Shown here one piece after another: positions 40,511 to 58,998 of a DNA stretch of 64,000 nucleotides (its first letter is position 1; every line of letters begins with the position of its first letter). The position numbers were made by a program, and so were the translations under genes. Under the pieces are notes generated by a model. The model saw only the letters and a list, made by a program, of their open reading frames with translations, was not told where the DNA came from and did no database searches. Source of the stretch: Mesodorylaimus sp. YZB2_4. Lineage: Eukaryota; Nematoda; Enoplea; Dorylaimida; Dorylaimidae. The stretch covers positions 124,001-188,000 of the forward strand of contig JASANH010000085.1 in assembly GCA_030248295.1 (NCBI GenBank), written 5' to 3'.

Positions 40511-40892
40511 AAGTTTTTGGTATCTAGTGTTCACTTTTTTGTTTCAGATAGGCCTCGTTTTTATTTACCTTTTATGATATTATTGCTGGATAGCATCAAT
40601 TTTATTTTTCTGCACATGTGACAATTAGCACAGGTCTATTTTATTTTGTTAGCAACTGTATCTAAGCCATTATTCTTGTTTAGGAAACGGCAATCAGTTA
40701 ACTTGTGCACACTATCTAGTATAGGACACTCAGAATGCATACCCGATTCATGCATTCTGCCAGAGGCAAGGAAGGTAAATCGTGGGCGACGTGCCTGTGC
40801 AAAAATGGTCACATGGTTGTTTAAACAGTTTCCTTTCAAGGCACGTCGAGAGTGGAGTCAAGTGTGTCCGCCTGGGTAGCTATTTGATGTAC
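40511..40892. other. Spacer between virilizer N-part and kinase gene
   Basis: AT-rich at first, with the presumed 3' UTR of the upstream gene, then a more complex sequence holding a hairpin (listed separately). This is where the right breakpoint of the inferred virilizer inversion must lie. Confidence 0.45.
40731..40759. repeat. Inverted repeat, 10-bp arms and 9-nt loop
   Basis: CAGAATGCAT and ATGCATTCTG are perfect inverted arms. It lies about 220 bp after the stop of the virilizer N-terminal gene. Confidence 0.8.
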
Positions 40893-44539
<3,647 letters not shown>

Positions 44540-46229
44540 GTTAGTTCGATCACCAAACTGGTTCGGACATGCAAGGAGCGGTGTTTTCCAAAACAGTGGA
44601 CACGTTTCGGCCACTAGCCGAACGGGAGGACGGAAATGTGTAGACAGGAGTCTTCTATGGACTTCCGTCCGTGCGAGCCTCACGAGTCTCCGCCGTACAA
44701 GGGGGACCTTGAGTTTGTGTAATTTCTATGACGACCGGTGAAACGAAGTCGATAAAGCACCGAGGTGTCTGGGCAGCGGCAGTGAAGGCTGGTCACCGGC
44801 TTCCCTCCTTGTTACACTCCTGCCCTTACCTGATGGCGGCTGTTCAAGCAATTTGAAGGCGTCGGAAGAGAAAAATCTTTGTTCGGAAGTCACTTCTTGA
44901 ACCAATGAGCTGCTAGAAGTATGCTTTGTGGGGCGATTACAGTAGGGAGGAGTGAGGATAAGCTCATTCATGCAGACGGGGATGACTGAATGATGCAATT
45001 CCGACTGATGACTACTCGCAATTAATTCAATTCGGGTTGTAGAGGGGACAGTGATCTAGGTGGGAGGCACGTGTACATACTCCCACATGTCTTATTTCCA
45101 TTGCATACGATGACAAGCAATGGCCGCCGGCTCACTCTATTTCTGTGCCAGTCTCAGAAATTGCTAATCGATTGGACACGGGCTACTGTCAGAAGGAAGT
45201 CGGAAACAGTCTCGTTTTGCGGCATATATGGGCACAATTGTGGGACGCCTAAGAGTTCTCCAAGACGTATTTTGGCCCGCTCCTCTGCTGTTACGGATAT
45301 TAACACTGCTTGTACCCGTTGCTATTTCGAAGGCAATTGTTGTTCGTCGGCCAAGCGCGTGACTCGGAATTTTTCTTCTTTTCTGTTTGACTTGACTCGA
45401 CTGGCTATCGTGTAGTAGTTTAGTGAGATGTAAAGGAGTGGACAGAGGCCGCACTGTATGTTTGATTGGACTTGGATGGGCCTGAGAGCCAATATGACAG
45501 CTTTCTACTTCAACAGTCCAGTTATGGTCGAATAATCCAAGAAGTAGCGGCATCACCCTTGAGAGGGTCAGGTTTGCGACTCTGTTTCGATTGTTGCAAT
45601 TCATTGAATGAATGCGCCGTAGGATACTTTTTAAATTCGCGCCATCTGTGCATCATTAACACTTCATGTCAAACTGTTACAATTTGATGCAGTAGAGCAT
45701 GTTTTCCCGTGCGCAACACGACTAACCAAAACATTTTTCGTGTCACATGGAAAGTCGAGATCGGAAGCACAGAAACAATGCAAGAAAACAAGTAACAGTA
45801 AATAACAAAGTCATATTCAAAAGTCGAAAAACCTTTTTTGATCACGGATACTTGTTCCCAAGTGTAAAGAGCGCGATGTTCATGTTCATAATTTATATCA
45901 GCAAGCGCAGGTATGCGCACTCGAGGGTGAAAGGGCACATGCATTGACGGCAGGAGAGATGCAGGTTGGTCCCGGTTCCCGTTCCTGCTTTGCCACATCA
46001 CCAAGCGTAGATACGCCCACTCAAAGGAAAGGGCACATCATGCACAAAATGATTACCAGGCCGCACAGTCGAGAGCTCGCTGGTAACTGCGCACCTGGCA
46101 TGCGGAGGGCTGACCCACAGGCCTGCATGTTGTCGCAGCCGGACCAGGACGGGTCTGACCAGGCTGCTGAGCACATTGTACTGAATAACCATGGGTACGC
46201 AGCGGCTACAGCAGACTATGCTTTTCTGG
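44540..46229. other. Spacer upstream of the DYF-5 kinase
   Basis: Presumed promoter and 5' UTR of the kinase at the left end. No supportable gene. Holds an inverted SINE-like copy at 45905-46035. Confidence 0.45.
45905..46035 (-). repeat. SINE-like fragments, inverted
   Basis: Two neighbouring pieces of the same repeat family on the minus strand. GCGCACTCGAGGGTGAAAGG (near 45915) is the complement of the CCTTCACCCTC segment of the other copies, and GTTCCTGCTTTGCCACATCA (near 45975) is the complement of the TGTGGTAAAACAAGAAC end of the copy at 32936. Confidence 0.5.
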
Positions 46230-46736
46230 CTAGCAGGACAGCTTGACACAGAGATCGCGCCTCTCAAACTCTCGACACATGCTGTAGTCTTGGAAATAGA
46301 CAAAAAAAACGGCCGATTCTGTTTGCTTTACTGCATCATCCTTATTTTTGTGCGTCGTCAAATTGGGCACCACCACTTCTGATGTCACTATGGACCATGA
46401 AGTTGCATTGCAAAAAGCCGAACGTATTGCATGCACATCTTCAAGTAAAATTTAAAAATCGGTTTTTTACTTGCCCCGCAGTTTCTACGAATTCCAGTGA
46501 CCGACCGTTCGGCGTGCCTACTGCAAGCAACATGCGCCTGGCGGGTCATGCACGTGGTCGCAATCTCTTCTCGTATCGAAGTGATCTGCCAGGCCTTGCA
46601 CCGATGACCGTGTCCGTAATAATTCGAATTGCACTGCACGCACTTCACCTCACACTTCCAGTTGAAATATTTGTTGCAACACTTGGAATGCGGAACCAGT
46701 AGATGGCCTTGGCCACGTCCGTGGCAGTACGAGGAC
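46230..46736 (-). CDS. Orphan cysteine-rich, probably secreted protein (5' incomplete)
   Basis: Two phased exons, 46736-46471 and 46288-46230, joined by GTAAAA/CAAG and ending at a stop. The about 108 visible residues contain 13 cysteines, e.g. SKCCNKYFNWKCEVKCVQC, then a long loop with TTCMTRQ and CSRH, then RRNCGA, YSMC and a terminal KLSC. Such density, held across a splice junction, argues for a real disulphide-rich extracellular domain. I do not recognise the family. The acceptor before 46736 needs an upstream exon ending in phase 2, which should carry the signal peptide; I could not find it between 46737 and 47290. The gene runs opposite to the neighbouring S-formylglutathione hydrolase. 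Confidence 0.5.
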
Positions 46737-47293
46737 CTTTTGGAAGAGATATACGGTACATGGGCACCAGATCAGTTGCAACAGAAGCCGATGTCGGCCT
46801 CAATACCAGATCGGTAGGTAGGATAAATGAGAACATAAATCTGACATTGTATTGGCCTGACCGTCACATCATGAAGGAGTGAGCGAACTACATGCTTTGC
46901 GATCATAAGGACGCTTGATGGGCAAAATTTTTTTACACCTCGCTTTCGCATTAGCACTTCGCCAAGACGTGAACTGATTTCTTATGCAAGCCAAGCACGA
47001 ATCAGTTGGATAAAATTTTATCGCGATGATTACATTAGTGACATTTTCCAACATTACGAGTATATATTAACTTGATTCCAAGGTGAACAGTCTGATTTCA
47101 TGAACGCACGCATCACCGTTTTCCGTGTGGAAGTAGGAAGTTTTGTTAGCCGTGCTACGCACAGGCGGTGCGGGCGCATCGTACTGTAACCGCGCAAAAC
47201 CACGGCTCCACAGAAGAACGCTCGAAAAAGTTGCGTAGATTCGATATAGCTGGAGATTGTTCCCATTTTGGACTATACATATAAGGATTAGAC

Positions 47294-49343
47294 ATGGCAG
47301 CACTTACGGAAGTTTCGTCGTCAAAATGTTTCGGTGGATTGCAAAAAGTTTTTTCGCATGTCAGGTAGGTCCACGTAGAACTTTCAGTTACGTAGCCTGC
47401 ATTGACCAACAGGGATGGTTTCTGTCTTGATGATGTGTAGGCACTTCAGGGAGTTCGCACAGGCTTGCGTATGCTGGGTTTTAGTTCGATGCTGAGAATG
47501 GGTTTGGGCTGAAGATGCGCGGGAAGAAGAGAGTGCGAGTATTCTTTGTTGTATTCTGTAGTGCAGCGTACGAGTATTCTGTATATGTAGACTAATTCAG
47601 AACAATATAAAATTCAGGATGCCCTTACGTTGTCTGCATTATGTCTAACCACGCAACACCTTTTATTATTTCGTTTTGAACAACGCCAATCAGGTGTTCC
47701 GTTTCAGTAATGAGCTAAAATGCAAAGTAAATTTTGGCGTCTACTTACCCGCCGAAGCTGCGGAGAAAAAGGAAAAACTACCCGTTCTTTATTGGCTTTC
47801 TGGTCTTACCTGCACGGAACAGAACTTCATTACGAAAAGCGGAATTCAGCGGTACGCAGCTCAACATAAATTGATAATTGTCAACCCGGACACGAGTCCA
47901 CGTAAGTGCATTGTGCCATATTGTACATTGAATGCCGTTTGAAGGAACCGCTTTGCTTGTTTAGGGGGATGCAACATCGAAGGCGAAGATGACGGTTGGG
48001 ATTTCGGTACCGGTGCTGGCTTCTATGTTGATGCGACTGAAGAAAAGTGGAAGAATAATTATCGAATGTTTTCCTATGTTACGAAAGAAGTATAATTCCA
48101 TTTTTGAAACATCTCTTTATCGTTAATTGTATTTAATTAGTTTGTTTTTAGTTGCCGGAGTTGATAAGCGCAAATTTTTCGACCAACGGAAAACAATCGG
48201 TGTTTGGTCACAGGTAAATATATCTTGGCTTATACCGGCCGTAATGCAGCCTATCTGTTTTAGCATGGGTGGCCATGGCGCCTTGATTTGTGGTTTGAAA
48301 ATGGCGGGATTTTACACTTCAGTTTCCGCCTTCGCTCCGATTTCAAATCCGATCCAAGCGCCATGGGGGCAGAAAGCATTTAGTGGCTACTTAGGTAGCG
48401 ATAAAACGAAATGGGCGGAATACGATGCTTGCGAGCTGGCAAAGAAATACAAGGGACCCGATTTACATTTGCTGATCGATCAGGTGAGACGATGCTTCTT
48501 GGTTGACTTGTTATCTGCGCATTGAGATACAAAACGGACGTTTCGACCTGTAATCCTCATCACTTTAGCTAGGAAACACCTGCCAACTTCCCTTAATTCG
48601 TACCGTACCCACCCTATCCTGACAGATCTAAAACCAGTCTGACCAGTCCAACATCGGTGCCGTGTATTGGCTTTGTCACCACCCCGTATAAGGTTTACAC
48701 GCGCATGAAACAATGAGTGCAGGATACGACACAATAAAGGCAAATATACAAGAATACTGAAGAGCAGGAAACAAGTATGCACACAGCACAGATGAATGCT
48801 GGCTTTTCACAATACAGTATGGCGCATTCACTACACCTCACCACCATGATCAGCCCTAAGAGAAAATGACAGGGTTTCAACGCAGCCTTACAGCGGGGCA
48901 GGGGTCAAGCGCAGGGCGAGAGAGTGTAAAGTGGGGAGCAATTGAAATATGGCCGACAGTTGATTTTGTAATCTTATGAATTTTGCTTTGAGTGAAGCAT
49001 TTTATTTCTGAATGACAAACCCGAATTGTCGCCAGTGAACATGTGTGTGATGGTGTAACTGACTGACCATGACACGAAATGAGGATTTGTATGTGCCAAT
49101 GTTGCAGGGCGATGCTGACGAGCATTTGGGGCAGGGTCAGCTGCATCCGGACAATTTCGGTGCCGCGTGTGGTGGTGCTGGTATTCCCGTTCGAATACGC
49201 AAACAGCCCGTAAGTACTTAATGTCCTGCTGATGACCTGTTCTTGTACTCCTTGGTTTGCAGGGCTATGATCACGGTTATTATTTTATTACCACGTTCAT
49301 TGAGGACCACGTGCAGCACCATGCCAAATTTTTGAAAAGTTGA
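47294..49343 (+). CDS. S-formylglutathione hydrolase (esterase D)
   Basis: Cytosolic serine hydrolase that splits S-formylglutathione into formate and glutathione, the second step of glutathione-dependent formaldehyde removal. Seven phased exons: 47294-47364, 47708-47901, 47965-48089, 48152-48213, 48264-48483, 49108-49209, 49263-49343; 284 residues, the usual length. Motifs: N-terminal [40 protein letters not shown], nucleophile in [11 protein letters not shown] (split by an intron within the Ser codon), and a late GYDHGYYF carrying the catalytic His. The catalytic Asp is expected near GDADEHL. The start is supported by the match of the first exon to known orthologues. A poly(A) signal follows at 49421. 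The 624-nt intron 5 looks like an insertion. Identity certain. Confidence 0.95.
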
Positions 49344-49420
49344 AGCTGTGATTTGGTTATGATCAGCAATGACTAGGTTTATTGTGCAGTATTGATTCAG
49401 TTTTCAATTTTGTCATATTT

Positions 49421-49426
49421 AATAAA
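49421..49426 (+). terminator. Candidate poly(A) signal of the S-formylglutathione hydrolase gene
   Basis: AATAAA 78 nt after the stop codon and about 130 nt before the acceptor-like site that precedes TFIIS. Confidence 0.5.
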
Positions 49427-49573
49427 CTGGTTGAATTCGGAGGGACTGCTTCTGATTTCCGTTGTCGGGTAACACGTACGAATGTCCCGCAATATCTTCG
49501 TCTCGCCCGTCTGTGCTCTCACTTGCTTGTGGTGCTCATTTTTTTGCATTTAGGAACTATCGATCGATCAAGC

Positions 49574-51992
<2,419 letters not shown>

Positions 51993-52674
51993 TTCGGACG
52001 TGGTTTGGGCGCCTGTTATGGTGTGACGAGTATAGGCGCTGATCCTTTGAAAATATTCGTTTCAACCCCAAAGTATCTACCGAGGGCGTAGTTGGACTGG
52101 ACCTTCTCAATATGGTGGGAGCTATAGCCTTTATGTTATTGTCTGGATGCTTGTGATGTGTCCTTTTGATTGGATGGGAGATTTTGTAAATTACGTGCCG
52201 ACGATTTGTTCCTGGATTAGGCATTCGTGTGTGACTGGTATGGCATGCGTTAAATAGGTGGATTGGAATTCCTTTTGGGATTAGGGAATATGTCCGTGTG
52301 GGACAAAAAAGTCCTTGTATTACATGGACCGGATGATAGGGAAGTATTTTGGTATGATCTTTGGTGTGTCCCATGAAAATGAAAAAACACGGATGTGCGG
52401 TTTATTGCACAGCATCTTCGACCATGTGTCGTCATGGATAAGCGAGCGGTATCCTAGGTACAGCAGGCATGTGGTAGCGTGTGAGGTTGGTGATGGCGAG
52501 TGTCGGTGCAGCGAAGTAGTGCGGTCAAGCGGACATCATTTGGACTCGTTGGAGCGTGCTGTATCCGGTGGTGATTTGTCCGTAGCAGGTCTCATTTCCT
52601 CGGTATACGTCTTGGCCTTGTTTGCGCTGAAAACGAAACTGTCTTGTAGATGGGTCTGGGGAAATGGTAGGTGC
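51993..52674. other. Convergent spacer between TFIIS and SLC22 gene
   Basis: The two genes end tail-to-tail. Open frames on both strands (about 125-140 codons) lack splice context and known motifs. Nothing else seen. Confidence 0.45.
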
Positions 52675-55600
52675 TTACGATCTGGCTAAATGCAGTGTGT
52701 CCTGCAGTGTCTCTGGCATGGGCCTGCCCTTTGTTTCAGGCAGCAATAAGTCGGTGAAGGCTGCGGCGACAGCGAAACACCCGTAGACGACGATCGGTAC
52801 CCAGTTACCGACGTAATAGGCCTAGAGAAAATGGAGGGATCAGGAAGGAGACGATTAGCCGCATAGTCTATCATACCAACAAGTGGATCTGAGGAGCGCA
52901 GAAGGAACCGATGCGTGCAAATAAGGAACTAAATCCAGTGCCAGTATTGCGGACGACAGTAGGGAATATTTCAGCTGAGTAGTTGTAGATGACGGCGAAA
53001 GCGGCTGCGATGCACATTTTCCCGATGACAGCACTCGCAACGACGCCCGCTGCAATACCTGCAAGAGACAGTAACCCTTACATAGATACCATTCACACTC
53101 GCAAACAAACCTCGACTCACTCTCTGGTATCAGCCCACTTATGATGCATGCTATTCCTGACAAAAGCAGCAGAACGATTATCGTCGGCTTGCGACCAAAT
53201 CGTTCCATGGCTGGGATACACGCAGCCAGGCCAGGCAACTCGAACAGGCCAGAGAGAATGAAGTTGACGTAATCATCCCCCGGCAGGTCCGCAGTGTTCA
53301 GTGATAGGCCGTAATAAGTCAATGAGCAGACTAGCCTGAAAATGATGACAGGTCTGAACTGATGGCCATACTGTAACGCAGAAGAAAAAGGTCAGGTCAC
53401 CCTTGTATATGCAACATTTGCACAAGCTCTCACACCCAGGATGTTGGACGCACCCAGGATGTTGGAGTTATGGGGTGCCCAGAGGCACCCGTAGGGCCAA
53501 AAGTCAAAATTGACCTTGAGTACTCTCTTGCATGTCGCAGAGTGCCAAAGCACATGATGTGAACCTAGCCTAACGCACTCGAGAGAAATGATAGGACACT
53601 GCACATATCCTTACCAAGTAAAAAATATGACAATGGTGTACAGAGCCAGTTTCTTGTCCTTGAATAAATCGAACAGTGATGCCTTTTTCGCCGCGGTTTC
53701 AACTCTGTCCTGCAAAATGAAATCTGAAATCATCCTACATATCGGGCTTGCTTGAAAGCCTACCGCATCTTCGCAAAGTGGCAGTTCGAATTCTTGAATC
53801 CTATTCATTTTGCAGGCCTTGTTCAATGTCCGCTGCGCTTGTTCACGTTTCCCATTGACCAGGAGCCAGCGAATCGATTCGGGTAACAGCCTGAAAGCAA
53901 ACGTGGGACCGTATGGGAAGCAATGGGGTGACTGCAGGCGTCAGGCACTGATCATAAATCACTAGCTGGACACCAGTACCATGCTGTTAGACACTACTGT
54001 AGATAACACTCGATTAGGTCTGGAGATTGGCGCACAGTCATTCATGCAGCTGACCTTCCGCGGTGGCAACAATTGTTGTGCTTCCTGTGAACAGCATAGT
54101 GATACATAGATAGATACTCTACCCGTATAGACACTGTAGTGTATGGTATGTGGTCTTAGTTTACCGCAGAAATGTCCCCATCCCGCTCGCTTTAGGCAAT
54201 GACCCACTCACCAGTAGTAGGGAAGGTACAGTAAAGTCAGAATCGATACCGAAAACTGCAACCACTGCCAATTGCGAATCAGATAACCGACCATTCCAAC
54301 GTAGAGATAGCCTATGGTGAAATAGGCCTGGATGCCCACGCCAGCAATGGTTCGAGGAAATCCATCGATGACCTCCATGGCTAGAATGAGAGCGTTGAAT
54401 CGCACCGGACTCCATGCAAAAAAGAAAGTACCTACCAATGATGAATCCGGTCAAATAAGTCCCATATTGGGCGGCAGCCCCAATGAACTGCAGGATGCAG
54501 AACAGATAGTAATTGGTGGCCACAGGGACCACATTGAAAATGATGACTTCGGACAGGCTGCACAAAACGAATGTTGGCTTTCTGCCAATCCTGCAAAGAA
54601 ATAAAACATGTTTATCAATACTTGTTAAAAGTTTCTCCCCGTCATCATTAAAAGTTGAAAGTATCTGATTATGTCACATGTTCAACGTCAACAGGGAAGG
54701 TGATATGATTTCACTGTCAATAATCTGTCCACATTCGCTGCTCTCCTAAGCTCCCGTGCAAGCTGGCGTTTTCAAAATACGCTGCGTTTCTAGTTTTCTA
54801 CGTTTTCAAAAACTTTATTGCATATGCCCTAAACATATTGTTTTTCACTCGAATAATATACTGTGCATGTTGACTTCTATGACTTAGCAAGGTTATGCTG
54901 TGTAATTCAATACTAGCCCAGTGTGAATTTTGACCAGTACTGCACTGACAACTGACGACTCGCAACTTTGTACTCACTTGTCCGAGACCATTCCAAATAC
55001 GGCAGCCCCCGTCAGTACGCCCAACATGAACAACGATCGTACTAATTCTCGATGATACGCCCTCTCGCAAACCATGTCAAACTAGAAACGGAATCGGAAG
55101 TCTGCCAAAATGTCTGACCAACTTGATTGCACGCATTACGTTACCTGCATCGACAGGGTTGAGGAGTATTGCGACGTGTCATAAATTCTGCCATGATCGC
55201 AAGGGCGGGCCAGTTTTTCCGTACATAGGACACCGTTGTCAACGTTCGTTTCGTTGAATGGACAGTACTGACAATAAGCATTTTTTCCGGCTTGTAGTGT
55301 AGGCGACGTGTAGACGAAATTGGTGAGATTTCTGTCGAAAGGAGTCGAATAGGACGCATTGCTCTCATTGTCCAAACTAGGGACTAAGCATCTGAATGAA
55401 AAGAAATACGGACTTGGAGAATCTTCTCATACACTGCAATCGCCTTATCTGGCTGAAATGGTGGACACATGGACCCGCAGGAATATGCTATGGCCGAGCT
55501 GCTAACGTGAATCGATTTTTCTTGAGGAGCTTGGCAAAAGATGTGCAAGGCCGGAAGTGCGAAAAGCTGTAAGAATCTTGCAAAACAAGCAAAATTGCTT

Positions 55601-55944
55601 CAATGGAATTTACTAAATTTGTCGTAAATTACCCCCGAAAAAATTAGCAAACAGCCCATAACTTTTCAACCGACATCACCAACATACCGATTCTCTGGCG
55701 AGGCCAATGTGAATGACGAAATCAAAGTATGGCATCCGCCCAAAAAGGACGGAATGAATAAAAGCCCGAAAACGTAACCTTGATATCGACCCCACCGCCC
55801 CAGTCGTTTATTTATTTCATCCATCTTGAGAGACCGCCGTTTTGGAATAACCAGACTCTCCACCAAGGATCGTCGGCTGTCAAACGACACAGATCCTACG
55901 TTGTCGTTCTCTACACTCCAGAACGACTCTGCACTGCACTGCAC
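52675..55944 (-). CDS. SLC22-type organic cation/carnitine transporter (MFS)
   Basis: Twelve-helix major facilitator protein for organic ions at the plasma membrane. Start taken at 55944; the ATG at 55824 (MDEINKRLGRWGRYQ) matches the usual SLC22 N-terminus and may be the real one. Order: helix 1; large extracellular loop with many cysteines and glycosylation sites (exon near 55375-55145, GKNAYCQYCPFNET); FDMVCERAYHRELV; helices 2-3 (GRKPTFVL); a helix with GAAAQYGTYLTGFI; LPESIRWLL in the intracellular loop, with a Lys/Glu-rich segment; helix 7 on; MERFGRKPTI; YNYSAEIFPTVVRNTGTG (family signature); LLPETKGRPMPET; stop at 52675. At least nine exons, borders partly approximate. Substrate cannot be told from sequence. 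Confidence 0.85.
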
Positions 55945-58900
55945 TCCAGAAGGGAGTCTGCACGCGAGTCGCCTATTAAGTGAGCACGACTCGCGAAGGT
56001 TTTCAAACGATTTTGCAGCTGCCAGCCGAAAACTTGGCGGCAGTCAGAAAGCGCATTCCCTCAAAAGACTAGCTGAGTGGCGTGGTTCCGAAAAGTTTAG
56101 TCTGCACTCGACACAGCCTGTTTTATGATTTGCAGATAAGGCTCTTGAAGACCATTAGTTAGCTCGGATCATGATATCATGGGATCAATTAGCAATGGAC
56201 GCAAAAAAGTACTTGAGAACGGTTTAGGTGAAACTAGTTTTTTCCAGACTGCCAGCAAGGAAAAGAAGTTGGTTGAACAAAGAGTACTGCACTTCTAACG
56301 ATAAGAGTAAGAGTGCAGTAGTAAGCATGGCTTGATGAAAATCACGTCTCCAAGTTTTTGTAGCTGTATCACAGAAAGAATTTGGCCATAAAATAAGCAC
56401 GTATTGTATTGTGTTTTCACAGCCCTCCTATTTAGACCCACCAAGTGATTCCAGACGTACAAGGCACATTATAGCAATCGATAGCCGACTGAAGAGCCTC
56501 GTTAGACATACAAGCCTGTCTACTATCGCGCTCAGTAACCATGCCATTTCTAGAGCGATGAAAGACTGAAAATATATCGATTTTCTCGTTGCTTTGTTAG
56601 ATCGTCGAGCAGGAAGAGAAAGCACCTTCGGCTAAATAGCTATTATTTCCCTCGCTGTTCATTGGCGGGATGGCAAAAATGTAGCTGATAACAACAGTTT
56701 TTAACTTCAGTAACAGCGTGGGCACAAAATCAATACTAGTACCCACAGTGTGTGATGCACAGGCGCGCAGGGCGACTGGGTGTGTGGGAGCTTTTTGGGC
56801 CACTCTGTAGCCGCTGGTAAACAAAAAAGCAGTACCGGCTATAGATTAGCAAAGCGTACCCGATAGCGTGCCCGAGCCTGAAGCCATCATGTTTGTTCAA
56901 AATCGCACAATTGGGTCGTTCCGCTGTTGGCACTGGTTATTCACTTTCAATGCGGTAGAGAAGTCATACAAAGCTTGACTGAAAAACTCGTACGGTCACT
57001 GTTGTGTAACGTGCTAGACAGTCGCAGCTGTTCTATATCACGCACTTGTTAAAAGTCAAAATTACGAGGCAGCGACTCAGCAGGTGTAACACGTGCTCGT
57101 GAGTCCACTTGTGCCTATCGATGGTCACACCGCGAGGCCAAGACCATGTCTTACACAGGGAGGTCATGGAAGTAATAAATACAGGCAGCACAAAGGTATG
57201 GGTACTAGACGGCCAATAACGGTGGGGCATACAGTATCTCACCCTCCTGGTGGATCCTGATGCCTCACGACAAGCCCGCTTTCTGTACGCAGTATTATCT
57301 CAAAGTGTGAAACTGTAACTAGCCATCCTACCCTCCAGTACGAATATACCTTTACAGCTCCCTCGGGCTTCTTCCTGGTTCGCATCTTGGCAATAAACGA
57401 TCGGCCAATACGCGGGGCCCACAGACTTACGCGCTAGCACAGCGTTTCCTGGAGGCCATAGTTACCAGGCAAAGCGTAGTCATCCAGGATCTCAGAAGAT
57501 GGATAGGACGCAGAGGAAAAGTCGACACTTGGACGCGTGGCAAGGTGTGGATAGATATGTACCTGGCTTGCTGTCAATTAGACTTGATGCCGTTGTAGGA
57601 CCAATACGTGAAAAGACATAAGTTCAGTGGAATGCTTACATTCTTGTTGCCTAAGGATGCATACGTCTAGTCTCCGCGCAGGCGTAGGGTTGTACCCACC
57701 TGTTATGGCGATCGATCCTCCGCGCGAAACCGCAGCTGGGGGCAATACGCGTCAGGGTAATGTTTCAGCTGTTGACCAGGTCGAAAGATTTGATTTCGAT
57801 GTGTCGCAAGCTTTATCGGCCACTCTATCCAGTATCGTGGACATGCTGTATATTACTAGCTCCGCTTCAAGCCAAAGGAAGACCATTCCACGAGGATACA
57901 TAAAAACAGTTTATTCTATCCAGACCTCTAATGGCCAGCGGTCCCTCAGTGTGGGCCTAACTTTCTCTCACGCAGAAATCCAGCTTATGAACTATGCATA
58001 GGGCCTTCTCTGGGACGCCTGCTAACTCTTCTTGGAAACGTACCGTATTTTCGACTCATGGCTATGGGGTAGTGGATCTGCCAAGATGACTGCGTCTGAA
58101 CTTCCTTCGGTTAAATCTAACTTGACGGCACCTTATTAGTATCTACCCAGGGCACTCCGTCTTACTTATGCTAGCTGATGCTGGATTAGGGCCATGCCAT
58201 TCCTAATTCCCTTACATTCCGTAGATCCCCACGGAAGGGGCACTATCCAGGTGCATCATGGTCCGTTCTTCGATTAGGCAAGATGATGAAAACTGCACCC
58301 GCTGTCTCATTACAGTCTTTTGAGTTCAGATCTTCCACCAGACCATTTACCTTGATTTACTTAAATACTCAGAAAAGTACAGTGCATTGGTCGAGAATCC
58401 ATCGGAAAACTTAATGCAACAGTCCAGATTCAAGATTCATTGCCTCACTCACTGGCTCTATTTTTGAGATCTCATATTAGCGCCCAATGGGAGGGATCAA
58501 TGTTATGATGAGATCGCTTCTCCAGGTGCTCCTTTTAAGACCTTTACTCGAGACCACCGACGAAGGTGATCTGGAAACTTACTTCGAGATAGATTTTAGC
58601 GGGCTGCGTCATGTTAACACTCAATGTGAAGTTTCCCTTGTTAGACGTTTGATTCTCCTAGTTTGCAAAAGTAACAACGACTTTTGTCCTACTTCCCTTT
58701 TCAACGAACGAAATATTTCCAGGTCAAAAATGTTCGCCCGTTTCTTCTCGCGAGTTGACCAGAACATGCCAAATTACCACACTCGCCCTTTTTGGACCAC
58801 AGTGCATGACAGCACAGTGAACGGTTGAACTTTCTGATGGGCCTCTCTGAACTTATTGTGAGAAACTGTGTCACTTTCGCGGACAGGTCAGTGCGTTTGT

Positions 58901-58998
58901 ATAGACGGCCGTTTCGCACATTAACCCTTGCGTTCCAGTATTTTTCTCAGCTCTGATATCTGTCGTCCTCTCATTTTCTTCCTGTTCTGCTGGCAATC
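55945..58998. other. 3-kb spacer upstream of SLC22 and galaxin-like genes
   Basis: Contains the presumed SLC22 promoter, with an inverted repeat of 9-bp arms (CGCGAGTCG at 55963 and CGACTCGCG at 55987), and a short TGCAC iteration just inside the gene start. A plus-strand frame at 57708-58001 (about 98 codons from VMAIDPPRE) looks mildly protein-like, but has no family match or confirming splice sites. Another at 58487-58828 is similar. Neither is strong enough to call as a gene. Confidence 0.4.

Noticed and set aside
57627..58001. 124-codon open frame on the plus strand
   Set aside because: Slightly protein-like in its second half, but no recognised domain and no confirming upstream or downstream exon. 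Mentioned only in the spacer entry.
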